Shown: positions 36,605-45,576, numbered from the stretch's first letter. The stretch: DNA of 64,000 nt from Alphaproteobacteria bacterium (GCA_016783965.1 JADHVO010000005.1:186001-250000); one strand, 5' to 3'. Numbers and translations are program-made. The notes: generated by a model from the sequence alone, not told the origin.

Positions 36605-36995
36605 GCGGCGCGAACTCTCATTATCGACACCGATGCGTCTAGGGCCGTCCCCAGGGGACGGCGCAAGCGGGTTCGCTTGCGGCTTCGCGGACGATGGCGG
36701 CGGCCGCAAAGGGTTTCATGCGTAGTCCTAGGTGATTCTGGTGGTGGGGCAGGATGGCCGAAACCGCTGCAGTTGGCACCTCACGGCTCCGTTTGATTTC
36801 GTATAAGTAATATTATGGGCAATACTACCACGGCATTTCACTTTGCGCACGCAAGCACAAGCTCGTGGCCTCTCTGGAATGGCTGTCGAGCGCTTCTTTC
36901 AACGCCTCACGACCCGCTTCGATAAGCTCGCATCCAATTCTCGTAATCGTCGCCCACGCTGCGGCCAGCTCCGGGACCCGTTATGAGAACCCGAC
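36605..36995. other. Intergenic stretch with a possible minus-strand gene remnant
   Basis: About 390 bases between the MerR gene and the end of accA. On the minus strand a frame from about 36975 to TAG at 36825-36827 reads VPELAAAWATITRIG then CELIEAGREALKEAL, a helical, protein-like text, but it has no start codon and its codons (AGA, TTG) are unlike the neighbours. It may be a decayed gene end. The remainder contains the MerR promoter region and an AT-rich patch near 36810-36830; nothing else stands out. Confidence 0.35.
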
Positions 36996-37958
36996 CTAGA
37001 TCGGCATCAGGTTGCGGCCCATCGCGAGATACTTCTCGCGGCGCTCCCTGCGGAGCTGCTCGCCGGGGATCCGGTCCATCTCGGCCAACGCCCTGGCGAT
37101 GGTTTCGCCGACGTTGAGGATGGCTTCGTCCGGCGCGCGGTGGGCGCCGCCGACCGGCTCGGGAATGATGCCGTCGATCACTTTCACAGCCAGGCATTCC
37201 TGCGCCGACACTTTCATCGCGATGGCAGCGTCCTGCGTCTTCTCGGGCTTGCGCCACAGGATCGAGGCGCAGCCTTCCGGCGAGATCACCGAATAGACCG
37301 AGTGCTCCAGCATGTAGACGCGGTTACCGGTTGCGATCGCCAGGGCCCCACCTGATCCGCCCTCGCCGATGATGGTGGTGACGAACGGCACCTTGATCTC
37401 GAGACCGGCCTGGGTGGAGCGCGCAATGGCCTCGGATTGGCCCCGCTCCTCACCCGCGACACCGGCATAGGCGCCCGACGTGTCGACCAGTGAGATCACC
37501 GGCAGGCCGAAACGGTCCGCCATCTCGAAGATGCGCTCCGCCTTGCGATAGCCCTCGGGCATTGCCATGCCGAAATTGTGCTTGAGCCGGCTCTTGGTGT
37601 CGTTTCCCTTCTCATGACCCAGCACGGCCACCGCGCGGCCACGGAAGCGCGCCAACGCGGCGACAATCGCGTGGTCGTCGCCGAAGGCGCGGTCGCCGGC
37701 GAGCGGCGTGAACTCATCGAACAGGTTCTTCGCATAGTCGGAGAAATGCGGGCGGCCGGGATGGCGCGCCACCTGCACCTTCTGCCATGAGGTCAGCTTG
37801 GAGTACGTGTCCTTGATCAGGCCGTCGGCGCGTGACTGAAGCTTGGTGACCTCGGCATCGATCTGCATTGCCGGGTCTTCCTCGGCGAGCTTGCGCAGCT
37901 CGACGATCTTGCCTTCCAGCTCGGCGATGGGACGTTCGAAATCCAGATAGGCGTGCAT
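36996..37958 (-). CDS. accA: Acetyl-CoA carboxylase carboxyltransferase subunit alpha
   Basis: The 320-residue subunit pairs with AccD to transfer CO2 from carboxybiotin to acetyl-CoA, the first step of fatty-acid synthesis. The text YLDFERPIAELEGKI, KLTSWQKVQVARHP, the oxyanion-forming IIGEGGSGGALAI and the EHSVYSVISPEGCASILW segment are all AccA hallmarks. Length is normal. The gene runs alone, divergent from the ECF41 operon; the first 100 bases upstream are shared with the predicted ECF41 promoter. Confidence 0.97.
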   Translation of the reverse strand: MHAYLDFERPIAELEGKIVELRKLAEEDPAMQIDAEVTKLQSRADGLIKDTYSKLTSWQKVQVARHPGRPHFSDYAKNLFDEFTPLAGDRAFGDDHAIVAALARFRGRAVAVLGHEKGNDTKSRLKHNFGMAMPEGYRKAERIFEMADRFGLPVISLVDTSGAYAGVAGEERGQSEAIARSTQAGLEIKVPFVTTIIGEGGSGGALAIATGNRVYMLEHSVYSVISPEGCASILWRKPEKTQDAAIAMKVSAQECLAVKVIDGIIPEPVGGAHRAPDEAILNVGETIARALAEMDRIPGEQLRRERREKYLAMGRNLMPI

Positions 37959-38014
37959 GGCGACTCGGGTATCTCAGCCTGGGTAGACATTCCCGTTTCA
38001 GATGGCTTTTTTCT

Positions 38015-38041
38015 GGTCACAAATCCAGAGGGTGAGCCGTC
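38015..38041 (+). promoter_or_regulatory. Predicted ECF41-type promoter of the sigma-factor operon
   Basis: GGTCACA at 38015-38021 and CGTC at 38038-38041 are separated by 16 bases, one mismatch from the TGTCACA-N16-CGTC motif described for ECF41 sigma factors. It stands 28 bases before the first gene of the operon that ends with the ECF41 gene, so autoregulation is predicted. Confidence 0.65.
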
Positions 38042-38069
38042 TTGACAATTGTAACGCCGGAAAAAGCCA

Positions 38070-38462
38070 ATGGTTGTCAGGCTGATACTGGGATTTCTGG
38101 GTGTTTTTCACCTCGCCAATGGGTTGGCGATGTTGCTGGCGCCGGGCCGATGGGCCGCCGCAGTTGTCCATCTGGCGGCACCGGACCATCTGCATTTTCA
38201 TTTCATCACCGACATCGGGTTCGCCTTCGCTGGCAGTGGCGTAGGGATGTTGCTGGGAGCCTGGCGCGGCGCAGCCAAAGGTCCGTGGGCGTTGGCGGGC
38301 GCCGTCTGGCCCCTGCTCCACGGCTTGTTCCACCTGAAGGAATGGATTTTCGATGGGCCGCCGCCAATGCCGGATCTGTTGACCGAGGGCGTGGGCGTCA
38401 TCTTGGTGGGCTTCGTCGGCATCGGCCTGGCATGGGTTCGTTATCGCAAGGGAGAAGCATGA
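38070..38462 (+). CDS. Four-helix membrane protein of the ECF41 operon
   Basis: A 130-residue integral membrane protein with about four helices: RLILGFLGVFHLANGLAMLL, a segment rich in histidines (HLAAPDHLHFHFITDIGFAF), one around GPWALAGAVWPLLHGLF, and the C-terminal GVGVILVGFVGIGLAWVRY. The histidines near the second helix could bind metal or haem (inference). It is the first gene after the predicted ECF41 promoter, and its stop overlaps the next start. I do not know a named family; it is a candidate effector of the ECF41 response. Confidence 0.75.
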   Translation: MVVRLILGFLGVFHLANGLAMLLAPGRWAAAVVHLAAPDHLHFHFITDIGFAFAGSGVGMLLGAWRGAAKGPWALAGAVWPLLHGLFHLKEWIFDGPPPMPDLLTEGVGVILVGFVGIGLAWVRYRKGEA

Positions 38463-39010
38463 TGTTGAAGAGCTTGCTGCACCGCTACATCCGCGGCTTC
38501 GCGAAGAGATACAACTACGACGCAAGCTACATGCACGAGATCGCCCACATTTCGACTGCCGGGTTCATTCGCCTCGCGATCATGCAAACCGCCGGCGGGC
38601 AATGGCAGGCGGACGCGCCACGCGATCCGTATCACGCCGCGGGCATCGCCGCCGTCCTGGTCGAGGACTGTGGCCCGTGCGTGCAGATCGCCACCGACAT
38701 CGCAGTCGAGGCTGGAATGTCGCCGCAGATCATCGCCGCCCTACTCGCGGGTACGCCGACTGACGCCGATGCGCAGCTTGGTTTCGACTATGGCCGCGCC
38801 CTGATCGGTGGTGGCGATGCGCTTGACGACCTTCGCGCGATGATCGAGCGCAAATGGGGCAAGGCGTCGCTTCTCGCGATCTCGATGCACGCACTGACGG
38901 GGCGCAACTTCCCGGTGATCAAGCGCGCGATGGGCCATGCCAAAGCCTGCCAGCGCGTGCGCGTGGGCAAAGTGGATGTCGTGGTCAACCAGGTGCTCAA
39001 AGCCGCATGA
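38459..39010 (+). CDS. AhpD/CMD-like protein of the ECF41 operon
   Basis: A 183-residue helical protein of the carboxymuconolactone decarboxylase superfamily, with a CGPC active-site-like motif in VEDCGPCVQIATDIA. ECF41 sigma genes are typically linked to a gene for a carboxymuconolactone decarboxylase, oxidoreductase or epimerase, collectively COE, and this is the CMD version. It overlaps both neighbours by four bases, so all three genes are translated as a unit. Enzymatic activity is unknown; a peroxide- or thiol-related role is plausible. Confidence 0.85.
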   Translation: MMLKSLLHRYIRGFAKRYNYDASYMHEIAHISTAGFIRLAIMQTAGGQWQADAPRDPYHAAGIAAVLVEDCGPCVQIATDIAVEAGMSPQIIAALLAGTPTDADAQLGFDYGRALIGGGDALDDLRAMIERKWGKASLLAISMHALTGRNFPVIKRAMGHAKACQRVRVGKVDVVVNQVLKAA

Positions 39011-39930
39011 CCGAAGACCGTCTCGCAACCTTCGAAGCGCAACGCACGCATCTGATCGGCATCGCCTATCGCATGCTGGGCGAGATGAGCGCGGCCGAGG
39101 ACGTTGCGCAGGAGGCCTGGCTGCGTTGGCGCCGCGTGGAAGACGAAGATATTCGCGACCCGCGGGCCTGGCTGTCGGCTGTCACGGTGCGGCTCTCGCT
39201 CGACGCGCTGCGCAAGGCGCGGGCGCGACGCGAAAGCTATGTCGGGCCGTGGCTGCCCGAACCGATCACGCCCGACGATACCCGCGCGCTCGCGGCTGAT
39301 GCGCCGGCGGCGCGGGCCGAGTTGGCGTCGGACTTGTCGCTCGCGCTGCTCCATGTACTGGAGCGGCTTTCGCCGGAGGAACGCGCGGCGCTGATCCTGC
39401 ACGACGCGTTCGATTGCGATTACGCGACCATCGCGCAAGCACTGGAGAAGAACGAAGCCGCCTGCCGCAAGCTGGTCAGCCGCGCGCGCGAGCGTGTGAA
39501 GCAGAACCGTCCACGGTTCGAGGTTTCAAGCGACCAACATCAGGATCTGTTGATGCGCTTCGCCTATGCGAGCGCCGCCAAGAATGAAACACAACTGCTG
39601 GCGCTACTGGCACCCGACGCGATTGCCTACACCGATGGTGGCGGCAAGGTGGCCGCGGCGCTCAACCCGATCTACGGCGCGGACAAGATCACGCGCTTCA
39701 TCCTTGGGCTCGCCAGGAAGTTCTATTCGGATTCCGAACTCGCCTCGACCATGGTGGAGATCAACGGCCGCCCGGGCCTGCTGTTGCAAACCGGCGGCCA
39801 GTTCTTCGGCGCGATCACCATCGAAACCGACGGCGAACGCGTGACTGCGCTCTACGTCGTACGCAACCCGGACAAGCTGACGCGGATCGCGCCTACTTCC
39901 CTCTCTCGCGGATCATCGCCATCTGCTTGA
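39007..39930 (+). CDS. ECF41 family RNA polymerase sigma factor with SnoaL-like extension
   Basis: A 307-residue sigma factor. Regions 2 (AYRMLGEMSAAEDVAQEAWLRW) and 4 (LSPEERAALILHDAFDCDYATIAQALEKNEAACRKLVSRAR) are normal, joined by a linker with WLPEP. A C-terminal SnoaL-like domain of about 130 residues carries the family motifs DGGGKV (210-215) and NPDKL (287-291), which mark ECF41. In these proteins the extension replaces an anti-sigma factor and modulates activity. The frame is open upstream; ATG 39007 overlaps the CMD stop. The 3' end overlaps the lyase gene on the other strand by 38 bases. Confidence 0.94.
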   Translation: MTEDRLATFEAQRTHLIGIAYRMLGEMSAAEDVAQEAWLRWRRVEDEDIRDPRAWLSAVTVRLSLDALRKARARRESYVGPWLPEPITPDDTRALAADAPAARAELASDLSLALLHVLERLSPEERAALILHDAFDCDYATIAQALEKNEAACRKLVSRARERVKQNRPRFEVSSDQHQDLLMRFAYASAAKNETQLLALLAPDAIAYTDGGGKVAAALNPIYGADKITRFILGLARKFYSDSELASTMVEINGRPGLLLQTGGQFFGAITIETDGERVTALYVVRNPDKLTRIAPTSLSRGSSPSA

Positions 39931-40879
39931 CGATGACCTCGGCCTGACGGATCGATGCGGCATCGATCAGGACACCGTTCAGTGACGCCGCGCCGGAGCC
40001 GGTGTTGTGCGCATCCTTCATCGAGTCGAGGATCGCCTGGGCGCGCTCCACCTCTTTGGCGGGCGGTGTGAAGATCTCGTTGCAGAGCTCGACCTGGCTC
40101 GGATGGATCGCCCATTTGCCTTCGCAACCGAGGATCGCGGTGCGGTTGGCCTGGGCGCGGAAACCATCGGGATCCTGGTAATCGCCGAACGGGCCGTCGA
40201 TCGCCACCAGGCCGTGTGCGCGCGCTGCCTGCACCAGGCGGAACAGTGGATAGTGCCAGAGGTCGTTCCAGTGCCGCTCGCGCGCCGTATGTGGGTGCTT
40301 GTCGGTCAGCATCACGTAGTCGGCATTGCCGCCGCCGATGTTGGTGGTGCGCATGCCCTGCGAGGCGGCGTAATCCGCGGCGCCGAAATGTAGCGTCTCC
40401 ATACGCTTTGAGGACGCAGCGATCTCATCGATGTTCTTGAGGCCAAGCACGGACTCGATGATCACCTCGATGCCGATCTTTTTCTTGCGCCCCGCAGTGG
40501 TGGAGCACTGTGTGATCAGCCAGTCGATGGCGTAGACGTCCTTCGCGTTCGCGACCTTCGGGATCATGATGGCGTCGAGCTTCTCGCCGCCCTTCTCCAC
40601 CAGCGCGATCACGTCGCGATGGCACCAGCCGGTGTCGAGGCCGTTGATGCGCACGGTGACGATCTTGCCCTTCCAGTCGACGTCGTTGAGCGCGGCGACC
40701 ACATTGTCGCGCGCCTTGTCCTTGTCGGCGGGCGCCACCGCGTCCTCGAGGTCGAGGCAAACACAGTCGGCCGCACCAGCGGCGGCCTTCTCGAAGAAGT
40801 TCGTCTTGGAGCCCGGCACGAAGAGCTTGGAACGATAGATGCGGACCGGCGCCTGGCGCTCGATGGTGGTGAAGGACAC
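39893..40879 (-). CDS. mcl: Malyl-CoA lyase-type enzyme (HpcH/HpaI, citrate lyase beta family)
   Basis: The 328-residue protein matches L-malyl-CoA/beta-methylmalyl-CoA lyases: RSKLFVPGSKTNFFEKAA, CLDLEDAVAPADKDKAR with the metal-binding acids, VRINGLDTGWCHRDV, EVIIESVLGLKNIDEIAASS, HFGAADYAAS, and GCEGKWAIHPSQVELCNEIF. Such enzymes cleave malyl-CoA to acetyl-CoA and glyoxylate, and function in the ethylmalonyl-CoA or serine cycles. The start is GTG 40879 with GGAGAG seven bases upstream. Close relatives include malyl-CoA thioesterase (Mcl2) and citramalyl-CoA lyase, so exact substrate is open. Confidence 0.88.
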   Translation of the reverse strand: MSFTTIERQAPVRIYRSKLFVPGSKTNFFEKAAAGAADCVCLDLEDAVAPADKDKARDNVVAALNDVDWKGKIVTVRINGLDTGWCHRDVIALVEKGGEKLDAIMIPKVANAKDVYAIDWLITQCSTTAGRKKKIGIEVIIESVLGLKNIDEIAASSKRMETLHFGAADYAASQGMRTTNIGGGNADYVMLTDKHPHTARERHWNDLWHYPLFRLVQAARAHGLVAIDGPFGDYQDPDGFRAQANRTAILGCEGKWAIHPSQVELCNEIFTPPAKEVERAQAILDSMKDAHNTGSGAASLNGVLIDAASIRQAEVIVKQMAMIRERGK

Positions 40880-41030
40880 TTCGTTTCTCTCCTGCGCGCT
40901 GTCACGGCCCGCAACAGCGGGCAATCCAGTTGGTGTATGTCGATTGCCGCCGATGATGCTTTGATCGGAGCACACCCTGCAAGAATGACACGTTGTCACC
41001 TGGATGGCGCGCCGTTGCGGGCCATGACAT

Positions 41031-41966
41031 TCAGGATTTAGGGCGCTTTCGCGAAAGCGGGTGTGCGGCTTCAACGACCTTGGCGAGGCGGTCGCGCGCG
41101 ACGTGGGTGTAGATCTGGGTGGTTGCGATATCGGAATGACCGAGCATGGTCTGCACGCTGCGCAGGTCGGCACCGCCTTCGACCAGGTGCGTCGCGAAGG
41201 CATGTCGCAGGACGTGCGGCGACAGCTTCTCGGGGTCGATGTTCGCGGCGAATGCAAGGTCTTTCAGCATCTGGTGCATGCGGCGGCGGGTGATATGGCC
41301 CTCGGCGCTGCGTGAGGGGAAGAGGAAGCGCTCGGCGTGTGAGTGGCGCGCGCGCTGCGGCAGGAAGGCATCGCGGACTGCGAGCCAGGCGCGCATCGCC
41401 TCGCGCGCCGACTTGTTGAGCGGCGCGAGCCGCTCCTTCTGGCCCTTGCCTTTCACCAGCAGGAAGCCATCGCGGTTGCGTGCGGCGGACAGCGGCAATG
41501 TCACAAGCTCGGACACCCGCAGGCCGGAGGCGTAGAACATCTCGACCATGCAAAGCAGGCGCAGGCCCTCTGGCGACTTGTCTGCTTGCGCAGCCGCGAT
41601 CAGCGCCTCCATATCCTTGAGCGAGAGCACCTTCGGCAGCGGTCGGGCGCGCTTCGGCGCTTCGATGGCGTTGGTAGGATCGTCCCTGCGGATGCCGTCG
41701 CCATACAGGAACGCGTAGAACTGACGCAGAGCCGACAGCCGCCGCGCCTGCGTCGACCCCGCGGCCCCCGCTTTGGACAGTAGCGCGAGATAAGCCTTGA
41801 TGTCGTCGCGCGATGCGGTGCGGACGCTCCCGCCATTGCCGGCACGGTTGCCGGCGAAGTCCATCAGGTCGCGTCGGTAGGCCGCCATGGTGTTGATCGA
41901 GGCGCCGCGCTCGGCGCTCATCATGTCGAGGAAGGACTCGATCAGAGTGGCGTCGTCCGCCTTCAT
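41031..41966 (-). CDS. xerD: Site-specific tyrosine recombinase XerD
   Basis: A 311-residue recombinase resolving chromosome dimers at dif with XerC. The SAM-like N-terminal domain ([16 protein letters not shown]) precedes a catalytic domain with the active-site set: Arg in [13 protein letters not shown], His/Arg in [14 protein letters not shown], His in [14 protein letters not shown] and Tyr in that last motif. ATG 41966 is used. It overlaps the stop of the upstream gene by four bases, ending a three-gene minus-strand run. XerD versus XerC rests on sequence flavour; no dif site is seen here. Confidence 0.92.
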   Translation of the reverse strand: MKADDATLIESFLDMMSAERGASINTMAAYRRDLMDFAGNRAGNGGSVRTASRDDIKAYLALLSKAGAAGSTQARRLSALRQFYAFLYGDGIRRDDPTNAIEAPKRARPLPKVLSLKDMEALIAAAQADKSPEGLRLLCMVEMFYASGLRVSELVTLPLSAARNRDGFLLVKGKGQKERLAPLNKSAREAMRAWLAVRDAFLPQRARHSHAERFLFPSRSAEGHITRRRMHQMLKDLAFAANIDPEKLSPHVLRHAFATHLVEGGADLRSVQTMLGHSDIATTQIYTHVARDRLAKVVEAAHPLSRKRPKS

Positions 41967-43714
41967 GGCGCGCGCTTCACCGCCAGCGTCTCGATCGCCA
42001 GCGCCCGTGCTTCGCCCGTCATGCCCATCTGCTGGAGAATGCGCACGCACTCGACCGCGACGTCCGGCGGCAGGTCCGACGGGCCACCGGCCCCGACCAT
42101 GTCGAGAATTCGCAGGACCACTTCCCCCTTGCGCCCTGGCTGCGACGAGGCTTCGACCAGCTTGCGCAACTCGTCCGGTCCGGGACGCGCGCCGTCCCAG
42201 CGCATGCCTTCGAGGGTGCCGGCGAGTGCCTTGGCATTGGGCGGCATCGGCTTGCCGAGCACATCGGCAAGACCGAGTGCTAGCGCAGCGATGGGCACCG
42301 GGTTCTGCTGAGGTGCGGCGTTCTTGGCCAGCCAGTCATAGGCGGCTTGCGCGCCGCCGTCACGGGCCGGGTTCGGCGCGGCAATGTCGAGCAGGATCGC
42401 GAAGGCCGCGTGATCCATGTCGGCCTCGGCGTTCGCATACCATGCCGCGGCGGTGTCCGCCTTGCCGTTCAGGATCAGCGCGCGTGAGATCAGAAAGCGG
42501 CCCTTCATGGTCGATCCGTCCGGTTTGACATTGCTTGCGATGTCACCCTGGAGCGCTGCGGTCTGCGGCAGGCGGGCCGTCTTTCCGTCTGGCGACAGCG
42601 CCGCGAGCAGCAGGTCGACTTTCTGAGGCGGGCGCGTTTCCAGCGTCGATGCACGTCGCAGCAGCGCCTGCGTCGGCAGGAAGGTGAGCCTGGCGATGAC
42701 AGCCTGCGGGTTGGCGAGCTGGTCCGCGGGGTAAGCCTGGCCATTCAGGATGGCGACGGTCTCCACGGGCGAAAGGGCGCCGGTTGCCGAAATGCGGGCT
42801 GCGGCAGAAAGGCGATCCGCCGCCGTGTTCCTCGTCTCGCGGGCGGCCATGAGGTTCGCGGCGGTGCCGAGCTTCGCAGCGATTCCGTTCGTGATCGGAA
42901 GGCCCGCCTTGCGCATCAGATAGATGTGCAACGCGGTCGGGTGATCGATGATCGTCGGCGCCTTCTTCTTGCCGTCAAGCACATCAGCGACCAGTTGATC
43001 GAATGCCGGGTCCTTGCCGGTCACTTCCAGCGCTGCGCGAGCCAATTCTGCGGATGCTGTGTCGCCCGTGGACAGGAAGCACCAGACGCGCAGTTGGAGC
43101 CAGAAGGGTTCCGGCGCGGTCAACCGCGCCGCGGTCAGGTCGCTGCACACGTCCTTGTCACGCCCGGCATAAAGCAGTGCGTCAGCCTGTACCCGCGCGA
43201 AGTCCGGATCGTTGTTGAGTTGCAGCGACGCGGCCAGCGCGCCTGCTTCGTTGATGAGCCCGGCCTGGATCAGCTTCTCGATGCGGATCGTGATCAGCGC
43301 GCGCTTGCCATCGCCAACCGGCGCGTCGGACGTGGTAAGAACCACTCGCCGCGCCAAAGCCCGCGCGAAGGGGTCGGCGCTGACAAGCGGCAATCTGGTG
43401 AGCAGGTCCTCGATTTCGGTCCGGGAGGAATTGACCCACATCGACTGGCCGAGGCCGCCGCTGGATTCGTCCAGCAAACCAACCGGCGGGCCGTCCATGG
43501 TGCCCAACTCGCCTGCGGTCACGCCGGGCTGGGCGCTTGGCCGCAGCATACCGGGCTTGTACTCGGCGGGCGTGTTTTCCGGCGCGCTCGGTGCCGTGGT
43601 CGCGGCGGAGCCCAGCGGTATCGGTGCACCTGTGGCGACCGGCGGTGTCTGCCCCTGCGCTGCCCCCAGCGTCAGAAAGAGAAGAAGAGCGCAGCTAGCT
43701 CGGCAGGCGGTCAT
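41963..43714 (-). CDS. Exported helical-repeat protein, conserved hypothetical
   Basis: A 583-residue protein with an N-terminal signal peptide (MTACRASCALLLFLTLGAAQ) and a long Ala/Leu-rich alpha-helical body resembling TPR-like solenoids (repeated LxxAGxxxEAxAL-type segments). A Pro/Thr-rich linker follows the signal peptide. The frame is open far upstream of ATG 43714, but that part runs antisense to aroK and is not coding. It lies between a small membrane protein gene (overlap 20 bases) and xerD (overlap four bases), a cluster also seen in other alphaproteobacteria. Function unknown; a periplasmic scaffold is a guess. Confidence 0.78.
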   Translation of the reverse strand: MTACRASCALLLFLTLGAAQGQTPPVATGAPIPLGSAATTAPSAPENTPAEYKPGMLRPSAQPGVTAGELGTMDGPPVGLLDESSGGLGQSMWVNSSRTEIEDLLTRLPLVSADPFARALARRVVLTTSDAPVGDGKRALITIRIEKLIQAGLINEAGALAASLQLNNDPDFARVQADALLYAGRDKDVCSDLTAARLTAPEPFWLQLRVWCFLSTGDTASAELARAALEVTGKDPAFDQLVADVLDGKKKAPTIIDHPTALHIYLMRKAGLPITNGIAAKLGTAANLMAARETRNTAADRLSAAARISATGALSPVETVAILNGQAYPADQLANPQAVIARLTFLPTQALLRRASTLETRPPQKVDLLLAALSPDGKTARLPQTAALQGDIASNVKPDGSTMKGRFLISRALILNGKADTAAAWYANAEADMDHAAFAILLDIAAPNPARDGGAQAAYDWLAKNAAPQQNPVPIAALALGLADVLGKPMPPNAKALAGTLEGMRWDGARPGPDELRKLVEASSQPGRKGEVVLRILDMVGAGGPSDLPPDVAVECVRILQQMGMTGEARALAIETLAVKRAP

Positions 43715-43865
43715 TCGGGACGATCTGCTCCACCGGGTGCGTCCGGGGCTGCACCCGGCCGCCATAGATGCCGAGCCCGATGACGCCGACCGCCAGCACA
43801 ACGCCGATGCCGATCGCGATCCGCAAGCCCCAGCCCATGGAGTCCATGTTGTTCCTGTTGCGCAT
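43695..43865 (-). CDS. Small single-pass membrane protein
   Basis: A 56-residue protein with one transmembrane helix (about 15-35, WGLRIAIGIGVVLAVGVIGL) and a periplasmic-type tail ending HPVEQIVPNDRLPS. ATG 43865 has GAGG six bases upstream; ATG 43847 with AGGAAC is an alternative. It overlaps the start of the exported helical protein gene by 20 bases and is divergent from aroK, 89 bases away. Too short to assign to a family, but the conserved operon position and clean membrane topology support it. Confidence 0.6.
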   Translation of the reverse strand: MRNRNNMDSMGWGLRIAIGIGVVLAVGVIGLGIYGGRVQPRTHPVEQIVPNDRLPS

Positions 43866-43954
43866 GACGAGCCTCGTGGAGGTTTGTGGCGGAATTGCAG
43901 GTGCTTCGGCAAGGCCTGCTGGAGTTGAACGCCTGGCTCCTGTAAGCGGAAGCA

Positions 43955-44485
43955 ATGAAATTGACGCGGACCGTGGCTTTGGTGGGGATGATGGGGGCTG
44001 GCAAGAGCTCGATCGGCCGCCGCCTGGCCACGCGCCTGAACGTCCCGTTCAAGGATGCGGACAGCGAAATCGAATCGGCGGCGGGGTGCTCGATCTCCGA
44101 GATTTTCGAGCGCTACGGTGAGCCGGCCTTCCGTGACGGCGAGCGAAAGGTGATAGCACGCCTGCTGGGCGAGCCGCCGCATGTGATGGCGACCGGCGGC
44201 GGCGCGTTCGTGGATGCCGGTACGCGGGCGAAGATGAAGGAAGGCTCGGTCACGATCTGGCTGCGCGCGCCGGTAAGCGTGCTTCTTGCGCGGACCGGCC
44301 GGCGTGAGACGCGGCCGCTGCTCAAGAACGGCGATCCACGCGAGACACTGGAGCGGCTGCTGCAAGAGCGCACTCCGATCTATGCCGAAGCCGACGTGAC
44401 GCTGGACAGCGAGGATGGGCCGCACTCACAGTCGGTCGAAAAGATCGTGAGCGTCCTGACGGAACGGGGAGCGCTCGTGACATGA
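43955..44485 (+). CDS. aroK: Shikimate kinase
   Basis: The 176-residue P-loop kinase phosphorylates shikimate at the 3-hydroxyl. It shows Walker A GMMGAGKSSIGR, the shikimate-binding FKDADSEIE with DxD, GEPAFRDGERKV, ATGGGAF with the GGG motif, and the lid arginine region RRETRPLL. Length matches the family. It overlaps aroB by four bases, giving the common aroK-aroB pairing. Confidence 0.96.
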   Translation: MKLTRTVALVGMMGAGKSSIGRRLATRLNVPFKDADSEIESAAGCSISEIFERYGEPAFRDGERKVIARLLGEPPHVMATGGGAFVDAGTRAKMKEGSVTIWLRAPVSVLLARTGRRETRPLLKNGDPRETLERLLQERTPIYAEADVTLDSEDGPHSQSVEKIVSVLTERGALVT

Positions 44486-45576
44486 GCGAGACGGTCATTG
44501 TCAGCCTGGCGGAGCGCAGCTATCCGATCCATATTGGACCCGGTGAGCTGAAGCGCGCAGGCTCGTTGCTGAAGCCTCTGGTGCTCGGGCCGTTGCCGGT
44601 GGTGACGGATACCAATGTCGCGAAAATCCACCTCGCGAACTTCCTGCTGTCAACGGAAGACGCGGGTCTCGATGCGCGGCCGATCGTTCTCGAGCCCGGC
44701 GAAGGCACGAAGAGCTTCGCTGGGCTCGAAAGGTTGACGAACGAATTGCTGCACACGGGCGTCGGCCGTGACGGGATCGTCGTCGCATTGGGCGGCGGCG
44801 TGATCGGCGACCTGACAGGGCTTGCTGCGGGTTTGTTGAAGCGCGGCATCGCCTTCGCCCAGATTCCGACGACACTGCTGGCCCAGGTCGACTCGTCGGT
44901 CGGCGGCAAGACCGCGATCAACACAGCCGCAGGAAAGAATCTTGTCGGCCTGTTCCACCAGCCGCGCATCGTGATCGCCGACACGGCCGTGTTGCAGACC
45001 CTGCCCCGCCGCGAACTGCTCGCGGGATATGCCGAAGTCGCGAAGTACGGCGCACTCGGCGATCGCGCGTTTTTCGAATGGCTCGAAGCGAATGGTGCCA
45101 AGGCTCTCGACGGCGACAATTCAGCCATGGTGCGCGCGGTGGCGCATTCCTGCCGCATGAAGGCGGATATCGTGGCCCGGGACGAGCGCGAGACCGGCGA
45201 TCGCGCCCTGCTCAATCTCGGTCACACGTTCGGTCACGCGCTGGAAGCCGCAACAGGCTACTCGGATCGTCTGTTGCACGGTGAGGGCGTCGCCATCGGC
45301 ATGGCGTTGGCACTTCAACTGTCGGTAAAGCTCGGGTTATGCCCCGGCCAGGACGCTGACCGTTTCATGCGTCATTTGAAACGCGTTGGCCTGCCCTCTT
45401 CCATCGCCGACGTGTCCGGCCCGCGCCCGTCGCCGGATGTGCTGCTGGAGCACATGGCGCACGACAAGAAGGTCAAGAATGGCCGCATGACTTTCGTGCT
45501 TGTTCGCGGCATCGGCCAGGCCTTCACCACCAGCGACGTGCGGATCGACGACGTCCGCGCCCTTCTGTCGGCCTAG
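44482..45576 (+). CDS. aroB: 3-Dehydroquinate synthase
   Basis: A 364-residue NAD- and zinc-dependent enzyme converting DAHP to 3-dehydroquinate. Motifs include GEGTKSFAGLERL, the NAD-binding GGGVIGDLTGLAAG, PTTLLAQVDSSVGGKT, HQPRIVIADTAVL, EVAKYGALGD and the zinc-ligand GHTFGHALE. Length is normal. The start overlaps aroK (ATGA). The next gene begins 63 bases later and may be read from the same transcript. Confidence 0.97.
   Translation: MSETVIVSLAERSYPIHIGPGELKRAGSLLKPLVLGPLPVVTDTNVAKIHLANFLLSTEDAGLDARPIVLEPGEGTKSFAGLERLTNELLHTGVGRDGIVVALGGGVIGDLTGLAAGLLKRGIAFAQIPTTLLAQVDSSVGGKTAINTAAGKNLVGLFHQPRIVIADTAVLQTLPRRELLAGYAEVAKYGALGDRAFFEWLEANGAKALDGDNSAMVRAVAHSCRMKADIVARDERETGDRALLNLGHTFGHALEAATGYSDRLLHGEGVAIGMALALQLSVKLGLCPGQDADRFMRHLKRVGLPSSIADVSGPRPSPDVLLEHMAHDKKVKNGRMTFVLVRGIGQAFTTSDVRIDDVRALLSA

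Noticed and set aside
36907..37257. 116-codon minus-strand frame overlapping the accA 3' end
   Set aside because: Most of it is out-of-frame accA sequence; only the short text after the accA stop could be anything.
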